Part shown: piece after piece, positions 1-9,059 of the stretch
Numbering within the stretch: position 1 is the first letter of the stretch
Layout of the letters: every line of letters begins with the position of its first letter
Assembly (NCBI RefSeq): GCF_030445035.2
Contig: NC_080683.1
Location: forward strand, 20,983,528-21,047,527
Direction: 5' to 3'
Length of the DNA stretch: 64,000 nucleotides
From: Dasypus novemcinctus
Lineage: Eukaryota; Chordata; Mammalia; Cingulata; Dasypodidae
Notes under the pieces: model-generated
The model's database searches: none
Seen by the model: only the letters and a program-made list of their open reading frames with translations
Told to the model about the DNA's origin: nothing
Position numbers and translations under genes: made by a program

Positions 1-30
1 TTTTCTTTCTTTCTTTCTCTTTCTTTCATT
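1..30. repeat. CTTT-rich simple repeat
   Basis: A pyrimidine-rich run of CTTT units opens the window. It sits where the A-rich tail of the adjoining minus-strand L1 would be expected, so it may be that tail, expanded and decayed. The true edge lies outside the window. Confidence 0.6.
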
Positions 31-809
31 CCCAGTACCCTTTGGGCCCAAATCTCCAACATGCCCCACTACTAACATTGTCATGGAGCATTTATTACAA
101 ATGATGAAAGAACATCATCAAAATATGACTTCTAATTATAGTTCCTAGCTTACAATTGATGTACTTTCTCACAAACTACCCTATTAACACCATGTATTAG
201 TACTGTATATTTGTTATAGTTTATGAGAAAACATTCTCATATTTTTACTGTTAACCACATTCCAACATCCACCACAGGGCTCACTGTGTTATACAGTCCT
301 AGGTCATGTACAATGCATCCAAAGCATCAAAAGTGTATATTCAGTGGCTGTCAGGTTCATTACAGAGTTGTGCTGTCATTATCACAGCCAATTTTAGAAC
401 ATTTTCACTACTCCAAAAGGAAAAATCCCATACCTCCTTATATCCCCATTCTCAACCCTTAGACTAGATATGATATCATCTTTGCCATTGCTACAAAAAT
501 ATAATGATATGACTGTTAACTATAATACATAAGTTACATTAGTTACATTTTTCCCATGTATCACCATATTCTTAACACCTCATAAGAGAACATTCTTCTA
601 TTTGTACTATTTTCCAGAATCACCATTCACCACCAAAATCACTAAACTATACAGTTTTTAGATTATCCTCTAGCTTCCTTTCAACTAGCATTTACAATCC
701 TAGACTGCCCCTTTCAGCCATAATCACATTTGTAAGCCACAAGTGTTAGTTATACTCACCATACTGTGTTAACATCAACTCTATTCATTTCCACCCATGT
801 ATAGTCAAT

Positions 810-1073
810 CTTATTAAAATTTCTACATATATTTAGCATCAGTTCCCTTTCTCACCCCACGTTCTATCTCCTAGTAACTTACCTTCATTAGTTTACTCAT
901 CATATTTAGTTCATATTAGTGAGACCATGTACAATCTTATTAAAAATTTTACATTCATTAAGCATTAGTTCTCCCTTCTCAACCCACATTCCACTTCCTA
1001 GAAACTCGTACTCTATAGTTTAATTCCATAAGTTTAACCATCATATTTAGTTCATATTAGTGAGACCATACAA
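810..1073 (-). repeat. Tandem duplication of about 130 bp in the L1 3' UTR
   Basis: Two adjacent diverged copies (about 810-935 and 936-1073) each begin with CTTATTAAAA and end with a TTCATATTAGTGAGACCAT core followed by CAAT. Between these ends both carry a block about early-to-mid C-rich sequence and a TCATCATATTTAG-like or CCATCATATTTAG-like stretch. The duplication lies in the L1 3' UTR, so it belongs either to this L1 lineage or to this copy. Confidence 0.7.
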
Positions 1074-2453
1074 TATTTGTCCTTTTGTATCTGATTTATT
1101 TCACTCAACATGGTGTCCCCAAGATTCATCTATGCAGTCATATGTATCGTGGCTTCATTTCTTCTTACAGCTGAATAGAATTCCATAGTAAGTGTATATG
1201 CATTTTGTTTACCCATTCATTTGATGGACACTTGGGTTGTTTACATCTTTAGCAATTGTGAATAATGCCCTATGAACATTGGGGTCCAATGTCTGTTCAT
1301 GTCCCTACTGTCAGTTCTTTTGAATATATTCCTAGTAGCAGAATTTCAGGATTATACAACAGATCTATATTTAGTATCCTGAAGAACCATGGAGCTGTCT
1401 TCCACAGACATTGCACCATTCTATATTCCCACCAACAGAGAAGTACTCCTATTTCTCCACATCTTCTCTAGCACTTGATTTTTTCTGTTTTCTTAACAAT
1501 GGCCATTCTGCAAGGTGTCAAATAACTCAATGACGTATTGATCTGCATTGCCCTAATAACTAGTGATTTTGAGCATCTTATCATGTGGAATTTGACCATT
1601 TGTATTTCCTCTTTGGAAACAATGTGTATTCAAGTCCTTTGCTGATTTTCTAATTGGGTGCTTGTCTTTTGTCATTGAGTTTATGATCTGTTTATATAAC
1701 ATGGAAATCAAATGCTTATTGGATATGTGGTTTCCAAATATTTTCTCCCATTGTGTAGTGTAGGCTGTTTGTCATTTCACTTTCACTATAAACCCCTTCG
1801 AGGCACAAAAGTTTTAATTTTGATGCAGTTCCGTTTATCTCTTTTTATTTTATTGCTTGTGTTTTTGATGTAAAGTCTAAGAAACCATTGCCTAACAGAA
1901 GTTTCTGAATATATCTCCCTATGTTGTTTTCTAGGTGGTTGATAATTTTGGCTCTTATATTTAGGTCTTTGACATTTCTGGTTGATTTTCATATATAGTA
2001 TGAGGTAGGATTCCAAAATCAGTTGGTCATAAATGTCAGGGTTGATTTCTGAGCTCTCAATATGATTGCACTGGTCTATGTATCTGTCCTTGGGCCACTA
2101 CCATGCTGGTTTTATTATTATAGATTTGTGATATGTTTTAAGATCATCAGGAAGTGTGAGTATTCCAACTTCACTTTTTTTTTTTTTTTTTATGATGGCT
2201 TTGGTTATTCAGGACCTCTTATTCCTCTATAAAAATTTGATGATTGACTTTTCCATTTCTGCAAAGAAAGTTTGGAATTTTGCTTAGGATTGCAGTGAAT
2301 CTTTAAATAGCTTTGGGTAGGACTGACATCTTAACAATATTTAGTCTTTTAACCCATAAACATGGAAGACCCTGACATTTATTTAGTTTTTTTTTTTTTT
2401 TTATTTCATTTAGCAAAAATTTGTAGTTTTTTTGTACAGGTGTATAAGTTCTT

Positions 2454-2948
2454 TTATTTCTTGGTTAAATTTATACCTAGATATTTGATTGTTTTAGTTG
2501 CTATTGTAAATGGATTTTTTCCCTGGATTTCTTTCTCAGATTTTTCATTGCTGGTGTATAGAAACACAACTGATTTTTCAATGTTGATATTGTACCCTGC
2601 CATTTTCCTAAATTCTTTTATTAGTTCTAGGAATTTTATTATAGATTTTTCAGAATTTTCTGCATATAGGATCTTGTCATCAGCAAATGTGAAAAGTTTT
2701 ACTTCATTCTTTCCAATTTGGATGCCTTTTATTTCTTTTTCTTGCCTAATTGCTCTAGCAAGAATTTCCAGTAGAATGTTGAATAACAGTGGTGGCAGTG
2801 GGCATCCTTGTCTTGTTCTTGATCTTAGAGGGAAAGTTTTCAGTCTTTCACCATAATGTATAATGTTGGCTGTGGGCTTTTTATAAATGCCTATTATCAT
2901 GTTGAGGAAATTTCCTTGTATTCTTAGTTTTCTAAATGTTTTTATCAA
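2454..2948 (-). pseudogene. L1 ORF2 reverse-transcriptase fragment
   Basis: A 164-codon open stretch codes for the core of the L1 ORF2 reverse transcriptase. Residues 47-61 carry the [15 protein letters not shown] block, which corresponds to the family's QGCPLSPLLFN. Residues 88-91 are FADD, the catalytic box that is YADD or FADD in L1. A GYNIN/KS block follows near residue 118, then a KYLGINLTK motif near 155-163. It covers only a small part of the roughly 1,275-residue family protein. The flanking frames are broken, so it is a remnant and not a gene. Confidence 0.9.
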
Positions 2949-3514
2949 GAAGCAGTGCTATATTTTATTAAATGCTTTTTCTGCAACAAATGACATGATC
3001 ATTTAGTTTTTTCTTTCTTTATTGTGTTAATGTGGTAGACTGCATTAATTTATTTTCTTATGTTGAACCACTCTTGCATACAATGGTTAATCCCCTTTAT
3101 CCAGCACTGGATTATGGTGTATGTTGGATTTGGTTTGCTACTATTTGGATGAAAAAAAATTTGCATCTATATTCATACAAGATTTTGGTAGGGAGTTTTC
3201 TTTTCTTGTGATATCTTTATCTGGCTTTGGTTTGAGGGTGATGTTGACCTTGTAGAATGAATTAGAGGATATTCCTTCTTCCTTAATTTTTTAGAAGAGA
3301 TTGAGCAGAATTGGAGTTAAGTCTTCTTGGAATATTGGTAGAATTCCCTAGTGAAGCTATCTGGTCCTGGGCTTATCTTTTTGGGGAGGTTTTTGAGGAC
3401 TGATTCACTATCCTTACTAGTAATTGGTTTTTTGAGATCTTCTATTTCTTCTTGAGTCACAGAAGGTAATTTTTGAGTTTCTAATAATTTTTCCATTTCA
3501 TTGAAGTTATCTAA

Positions 3515-3748
3515 TTATTTGGTGTACAACTGGTCATAGTATACTCTTATATTTCTTTTAATTTCAGGAGGGTTGGTTGTAATGTCACCCTTTTCATATC
3601 TGATTTTCACCATTTGTACCCTGCCTCTTTTTTCCTTTGTCAGTCTAGCTATATCTTTGCCAGTTTTGTTGCTCTTTTCAAAGAACCAAATTTTCATTGT
3701 TGAGTCTATTGTTTGTTTGTTTTTTTCCTTTATTTCATTTTTCTCCAC
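3515..3748 (-). pseudogene. L1 ORF2 fragment, linker before the reverse transcriptase
   Basis: 77 open codons match the ORF2 region just upstream of the reverse transcriptase. They include a WFFEKSNK segment and a KGDITT block followed by IRVYYDQLY, the counterparts of WFFEKINK, KGDIT and IREYY in known L1 proteins. It belongs to the same broken L1 as the fragment at 2454-2948, in the expected order and on the same strand. Confidence 0.85.
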
Positions 3749-4340
3749 TCCAATCTTCGTTATTCCAGTCCTTCTGCTCTCTTTGGGTTTAGTTTGCTCT
3801 TGTTTTTCTAATTCTTCCAGGTTCTGAAGTTAGGACTCTGATTTGAAGTTTTTCATCTTTTTTAACGTAAGAATTTAGAGCTCTAAGTTTTCCTCTTAGC
3901 ACTACCTTAATAGACTTGTATCAGATTTGTTATGCTGTATTTTCACTTTCAATTGCCCCAAGGTATATCCTAATTTTGTTTCTGGTTTCCTCCTCTTGCT
4001 ATATGTTGCTTAAAAGCATGTTAATTCCACATATTGGTGATTTTTCCATTTTTACCTCTTTTATTGATGTTTAGCTTCATTCTATTGTGGTCAGAGAATA
4101 TAGATTCTATGATTTCAATAGTTTTGAATTTCTTGGAAACATTTTGGACATATTGTCTATCTAACAGAATGTTCCATGTGCATTCAAGAGTTCTTTGTGT
4201 TCTGTTGTTGTTGGGAGGAGTGTTTCATAAATTCCTGATATTAGTATAGCTATCCAGCTTTTCTTCATTTATTATTGCATGGTATATATTTTCCCCATCT
4301 GCTGTGGCTTGCTCTGTCGGTGGCAGTGGGGTCTGGCTGC

Positions 4341-4455
4341 GGACGAGGGGTCGGTCCAGCTTGGGACGAGGGGTCGGTCCGGCTTGGGATGAGAGATCGG
4401 TCCGGCTTGGGACGAGGGATCGGTCCGGCAGCAGACGAGGGGTCAGTCTCACAGG
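4341..4455 (-). repeat. Five 23-bp tandem units in the LTR
   Basis: Five consecutive 23-bp units start at 4341, 4364, 4387, 4410 and 4433. Each has a GACGAGGGGTCGGTCC-like core on the plus strand; the third and fifth are most diverged. They lie downstream of the polyadenylation signal, in the U5-like part of the minus-strand LTR, and are rich in CpG. Confidence 0.85.
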
Positions 4456-4604
4456 GGTTGCGCGGTTCGGCTGACGGGGTCGCCCAGAGAAGCAGGCGAC
4501 CAACTGGGGACAAGGGAGGCCAGGCCCTTGTTGGGGGCTCTCAGGACTGGAGGGCACACGGCAGAAGAACTACCGCGGAGACGAGGTAAACACACAGGTC
4601 CAGT

Positions 4605-4799
4605 TTTATTGAGGAAGTGGCTACAGTCTTATAGGGGCTGGGGAAGGCTGATTGGTCGAAGCTTATGCCATGTTCTGATTGGTTGCCACAAGCAGTTACT
4701 GGGGAGAAAGGTCAGTGGGAGGTACTGGAAGGGGGAGGGGTGGTGGTTAGGGATTGGCTGTTGCTGTTGCTGGGGGAAGTGGCAGGGTTTAGGGATTGG
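4605..4799 (-). promoter_or_regulatory. LTR core promoter and polyadenylation signal
   Basis: On the minus strand, in transcription order, there are CCAAT boxes (ATTGG on plus at 4795-4799, 4753-4757, 4678-4682 and 4651-4655), a TATAAGA box (4633-4627) and AATAAA (4610-4605). The AATAAA lies about 20 bp after the TATA box, so any R region would be short and the poly(A) signal would sit at or before the start site, as in some retroviral LTRs. Whether it is active cannot be judged from sequence. Confidence 0.65.
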
Positions 4800-5181
4800 G
4801 GGCTGCTGTTGCTGGGGTAGAGGGCAGACTTGAGTTTCCCACCTTGCACCTGGCTGTTGCTGCTGTCGGGAGGGGGGGGCGGAAGAGGCAGACTGGAATT
4901 TTCCGCCCTGTGCCTGCACAGGGAGAAAGAAGAAGAAGGGTGTTGCCTCATAAGGCATCGTGTGGCGCTATCCGGGAGGAGGGGCGGCCACGGAAGCATG
5001 GCTGCCGAGAAGGGGAGACCCGAGGGCACTCTGCGCCCATGCCGAGCTCCCTTCAGGGGTGGCGGTGAGTCCGACCAGCCACCCTATTATGGGGGCAGCG
5101 GCTTGGAATTAGGCCTACCGCGGCCACTCCCCCGCCAGGCCAGCAAACCACACTTCAGCCCGAGGGGTGACCGCACCCATC

Positions 5182-5332
5182 CAATCATTTTCAACAAAAT
5201 TGTATCTTTAAACTTAAGGATGAGTCTCTTACAGACAGCTTATTAGTTGGGTCAGACTTTTTTTAATCCATTCTGTCAAACTTTGCATTTTGCCTATAGA
5301 GTTTAATCAATTTACATTTAAAGTCAGTACTG
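5182..5332 (-). mobile_element. L1 LINE, 5' remainder of the interrupted copy
   Basis: The minus-strand ORF2 text broken off at 4299 resumes directly after the LTR target duplication. It includes the GAGTCTCTTACAGACAGC stretch typical of the L1 ORF2 endonuclease-to-linker region. It ends near 5332, so this L1 is 5'-truncated and lacks ORF1. Confidence 0.8.
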
Positions 5333-6643
5333 CAAGAATCCCCTAAGTACAGGCATAGTGATTAATGAAGGAGGATGGGCCATTGACAGGCCCTTGATAT
5401 TGATGACTGTACTTACGAACCGTCACTTTTGAAATTGAAACTTAGTACAGTATTATAAGGTTCCTAAGAGTACCTCCCGAAAGCCTTCTTATTGCTCAAA
5501 TGTGGCCTCTCTCTAAGCCTAACACAGCATATAAATGCATTACCTTCCCCCCAGTGTGGGACATGACTCCATGGGATAAGCCTCTCTGGCACTGAGGGAT
5601 TATTACCAAGTACCAACTAGTAATACAGTTGGAAAAAGACCTTGACCAAAAGGGGAAAGGGGAAAGACAAATGAGTTTATATGTCTAAAAGACTTCAAAG
5701 TGACTCAGAAGTCATTCAAGAGGTTACACTTATGCACATCTCAGCAGGATCTCATTGACTGCCAATGTAAATATTGCCTCAAATAGCAGGGTTTGTGAGG
5801 GCTCTGGAGACATCCAGACACTATAGGCATGACAGACAGTTCAGGAGTTTGGCACCCTCCCAGTGGGCCCTACTTTGGAATTTATGATCCCCAGTGTGAC
5901 AGAGTTGGACTCATTTGTGGTTTCTCTACACATGACTCTTCTGCCTCTTCTATTTGAACCTATAGTTAGTACTGGAGTTGATAGGTATATGTCCAAGAGA
6001 CTTAAATCTTTGGACTTCAGCCAGGTCAACCAACAAGAACATGATGTTGGACAATGATCATCTCAAGGAACAGAAAGAGTCTGCAACTGCAAGCAAAATT
6101 GTCCCATCCATCTGCCCCATGGGATCAAGCCCCTTCTCAATTAGAGGTGGAGTAGGCATCACCATCCCAGAGTCCTTAGGATTGGAGAATGAATGATGGA
6201 TGAGAGCAGATTTACTGTTATTCTACTAAAGACTATTGTGATTCTAGCAATGGAAGAACTTTTATCATTGATGTGGAGGCAATGGCCACTGGAGGTTCTG
6301 AGAGAGAGGGAAAAATAGGTGAAATCTGGGGGTATTTTTGGGATTTGGGAATTGTCCTGAATGACATTGCAATGGCAGATACAGGCCATTATATAGCTTG
6401 TAATAACTTACAAAAATGTGTGAGAGTGTAAACTACAATGTAAAAGATAATCCACACTTAGTGGCAATGCTCCAAAATGTGTTCATCAGTTGTAACAAAT
6501 GTACCACACTAATTAATGATGCTGTTAATGTGGGAAAATGTGGGAGGGGTAGGGAGCATGGCATATGGAAATTCCCTTAACTTTTTATGTAACATTTATG
6601 TAATCTAAGTATCTTTAAAAAGCAATTTAAAAAGAATATAAAA
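5333..6643 (+). mobile_element. Xenarthran LINE 3' end, copy 1
   Basis: This is a member of the most abundant family in the window, here called family A: a long non-coding sequence always ending in an A-rich tail. Recognisable landmarks are GTGGCCTCTCTCTAAG near 5505, the CCTACTTTGGAAT block near 5870 and the terminal part with TATGTAACATTTATGTAATC near 6585. Other copies in the window are 12986, 15346, 29090, 32831, 39262, 39398 and 47150. 5' truncation, A-tails and inverted 5' ends show LINE-type mobilisation. I infer that it is the 3' UTR of a xenarthran L1 lineage; no coding part is attached here. Confidence 0.8.
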
Positions 6644-6644
6644 G

Positions 6645-6883
6645 AGAATGAGCAGCTGAGCCCAGAGAGAGGCAAGCCCCAGGAAGAGAGAAACCTAGGA
6701 AGCCTGAACTCATGCAGATGTTGGCAGCCATCTCACTCCAACACATGGCAGTAGACGGGTTAGGGAAGTAACTCATGCTTTATGGCCTGGTAACTGCAAG
6801 CTTCTATCCCAAATAAATACCCTTTATAAAAGCCATTAGATTTCTGGTATTTTTCATCAGTGCCCTTTTGGCTGACTAATACA
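6645..6883 (+). mobile_element. 5' LTR, truncated (LTR family B)
   Basis: Only the last 240 bp or so of the family-B LTR remain, including the AATAAATACC poly(A) region (near 6812) and the ending GGCTGACTAATACA. Complete copies in this window are 520-645 bp. Confidence 0.75.
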
Positions 6884-8350
6884 GAATTTGGTACCAAGCA
6901 GTGGGGAAGTGCTTTTGTAATTACCAAAATGCTGGAATGGTTTTATAAATGGGTATGGGGTATTTTTTGTTGGAATTGTGAGATGCTTGATAGAAAAGGC
7001 TGAGGTTGCTTTTGCAGAGACTATTGGTAGGAATATGGACACTAAAGAGAGTTTTTATGATATCATAGAAGTAAATGATGAATGGAATGTAGAATTTGAA
7101 AGTGGCAAGTTTGGGAATTTAGCTGAAGAACTTGCCAAAATAAAATCAGAGAATGTGGCTTGGCTTCTCCTAGCAGCTTATAGCAAAATGCTAGATGAGA
7201 AAGATAAGCTGGGGACTGAACTCTTGGACAAAAATAAAAGAGAAACTGATTCTGGAAATTCCAAGCCTCTGGAAATCAAGCTCCCAGATAATAGTGTCCC
7301 GTTTTAGGACTTAACTAAACTTGGAAATTGTAAATCAGGATTGAAAATGCAATTATCTAGGAAAGACTTGTGGAAAATCTTACTGTCTGGTGGCTTTGGA
7401 CCCCTGCTTCATGCATGATAAACCAACAAGCTTTTTGAGAGTGCTTTATGAAAAAAACCACTGTCAGCTTGGACTAAAAGGGACATGGAAAGGAGAGACT
7501 GAAGGAGAAACAGCTTTAAGAGGAAAACCACAGAAGATAAGATCTGGAATTAAGATATGGCCTTGGGCCAAGAGAGGAACCACACCCATATGTATGGAGA
7601 AGGTGAGTTTGCCCTGGCAGTTGAAGAAGGTGGATGTTCCCACCCAATGTTCAAGGAGAGTTTTGCCATCCAAGGGTACAGAGAGGGTGGAGCACATTCC
7701 TCAGGATTAGGGAGGTGGAGGTCACCCCATAGGACTGAGAAGGATGGACCTGTCCCTAATGGATTAGGGAAGGCCAGGTGATCAATTCATTGCTCTGAGA
7801 GGATTGAGCCTATATGCCAAAGGTTAGGGAGGATGTTGCCTTCATCTCACTGTACTGGGGAGGGTTAAGTCTCTAACCCAAAGATTGGGTAAGGTTTGGC
7901 AATCATCCCAATGCTCTTTGAGGATGAGGTCTGGAGCTTGGTCACCACCCAGATGCTTGATGAGGGTAGAACCAAGAATATGGCCATTGGGCAAGCCTGT
8001 GGAAATGGTGTGCCCCTAAGGAGAAGAAACTATCATCTTAAGAATGACTCTCAGACTCTGAAATCAAATAGAAGATGCCCTGTAGGTTTACTGAACTGTA
8101 GGGAACCCATGACTCATGTTTCCTTCCCAATTTCTCTTTATTGTAATAAAAATGTTTATCCTTTGTCAATCTGTGTATAGGAAGCAGATAAATGGTTTTG
8201 TTAGTTTCAGAGGTCTACAGCCAGATAGAACTTTGCCTCAAGACAAACTGTATTTCTTTTAACTGATTATGATGACTTTTTACTTAGAATTGTTACTGAT
8301 TTCATGTTTTTTTAAAATACTGTAATGTCTTTGGAATTCTGAGGGTGGAG
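6884..8350 (+). mobile_element. MaLR-like internal region
   Basis: About 1.47 kb lie between two family-B LTRs. The right half contains a series of short related phrases around GGATTAGGGAGG or GGTTAGGGAGG (7707-7890), spaced about 60 bp apart, suggesting a decayed internal repeat. One short open frame occurs at 6978-7307. No reverse transcriptase or envelope motif is seen. Confidence 0.65.
6978..7307 (+). other. 109-codon open frame in the MaLR-like internal region
   Basis: The frame starts about 95 bp after the 5' LTR and codes for an acidic, Lys/Glu-rich peptide with a NLAEELAKIKSENVAWLL stretch near residues 46-63 that could form a helix. I do not recognise a family. MaLR internal regions descend from ERVL gag, so a gag remnant is possible, but no zinc knuckle or major homology region is visible. 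It may be chance. Confidence 0.3.
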
Positions 8351-8910
8351 TATAGCAGTTTGATATTATTGATGAATTTCAAAAAGAAATATTGGAATAA
8401 GTTCATAAACTTGTCTTTTCCTCTGGGCTTATTAGAGTATATTGGATTCAGAGGATTTACTTTTACATAATTAAATAATGATTAAGGCTTTGATTGGGCC
8501 ACATCAGTAGGACATTGAGAGAAACTGCATCACAGAGAAGGGAGGTTGGAGTCTTGAGCTGGAGCCCTGGGAAGAAAGCACACAGAGGAGCTTGGTCATG
8601 AGGAAAGAAAGCAAGCCCTGGGTAGAAAGACAAGCTGTTCACCTGATAGTTTGCAGCTGCAGAAACTAGAGAATGAGAAGCTGAGCCCAGAGAGAGGAAA
8701 ACCCCAGGAAGAGAAGAACCCAGGAGCCTGAACCCATGCAGATATTGGCAGCCATCTTGCCCCAGCACATGGCAATAGACTTTGGTGAGGGAAGTAATTT
8801 ATGCATTATGGTCTGGAAACTGTACGCTTCTATCTCCAAATAACTACCCTGTATAAAAGCCAACAGATTTCTGGTATTTTGTATCAGCACCCCTTTGGCT
8901 GACTAATACA
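8351..8910 (+). mobile_element. 3' LTR (LTR family B)
   Basis: 560 bp from TATAGCAGTTTGATATT to GACTAATACA. The same family recurs at 10988, 22380, 41985 (minus) and 50893. It has AATAACTACC in place of AATAAA near 8840 and ends in the MaLR style (...GACTAATACA). A TA/CA microsatellite follows immediately, so the right target duplication cannot be read. Confidence 0.75.
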
Positions 8911-9005
8911 TATATACACACACTCATATATATATATACACACACACACATAAATATGTGTGTGTATTTATGTATGTATGTATAAAATAATACACACACA
9001 CAAAA
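8911..9005. repeat. TA/CA/GT microsatellite
   Basis: Compound dinucleotide repeat of TATACACA, TATATATA, CACACACA, GTGTGTGT and GTATGTAT phases directly after the LTR end. Confidence 0.85.
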
Positions 9006-9059
9006 TAAAGTCACTACTGATAATGCAGGACTTTCTTCTGCCATTTTGCTATTTAGCCT

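Larger units (their letters stand above)
31..4299 (-). mobile_element. L1 LINE, 3' portion (ORF2 and 3' UTR)
   Basis: Read on the minus strand this is an old L1 of the L1M kind. From right to left it runs through ORF2 upstream of the reverse transcriptase, the reverse transcriptase, the ORF2 C-terminal part (about 2350 down to 1090) and a long 3' UTR (about 1080 to 31). The order and wording of the DNA match what I know of eutherian L1M ORF2, for example the stretch coding for the FADD catalytic box near 2676-2687. Frameshifts and stops are frequent, so the copy is dead. Near 4225 the L1 text jumps ahead, which suggests a small internal deletion. A GC-rich LTR interrupts the element at 4300, and the L1 resumes at 5182. 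Confidence 0.9.
4300..5175 (-). mobile_element. GC-rich solo LTR of an endogenous retrovirus inside the L1
   Basis: This 876-bp block is far more GC-rich than its surroundings and interrupts the L1 cleanly. It begins TG and ends CA, and is flanked by a perfect 6-bp direct repeat CCCATC (4294-4299 and 5176-5181), the signature of retroviral integration. On the minus strand it has CCAAT boxes, a TATA box, AATAAA and a GC-rich U5-like part, in LTR order. No gag, pol or env sequence adjoins it, so it is a solo LTR left by recombination. A 6-bp duplication is common in class II retroviruses, but the class is not proven. Open frames on both strands here are by-products of GC content. Confidence 0.85.
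6645..8910 (+). mobile_element. MaLR-like provirus with both LTRs
   Basis: The order is a truncated 5' LTR (6645-6883), an internal region (6884-8350) and a 3' LTR (8351-8910). The two LTRs share the run from GAGCAGCTGAGCCCAG to GGCTGACTAATACA. Straight after the 5' LTR comes TTTGGTACCAAGCAGTGGGG, the place and style of the start of MaLR internal sequences (TTGGTACC-like). The roughly 2.3-kb size also fits non-autonomous MaLR elements such as THE1. There is no pol or env. The first half of the 5' LTR is missing and the A-rich tail of the LINE at 5333-6643 abuts the break. Confidence 0.75.

Noticed and set aside
2362..2856. 164-codon plus-strand frame
   Set aside because: It is the antisense of the L1 reverse-transcriptase fragment, an effect of few stop complements in that strand.
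4225..5246. Cluster of overlapping GC-rich frames on both strands, Pro/Gly/Arg-rich
   Set aside because: All lie within the solo LTR, are low-complexity and follow the 23-bp repeats and GC content rather than any protein family.
5300..5360. Head-to-head junction of the minus-strand L1 and the plus-strand family-A copy, resembling a fourth twin-primed element
   Set aside because: The left L1 already has its own 3' UTR and is of a different type, so the two are more likely separate insertions.
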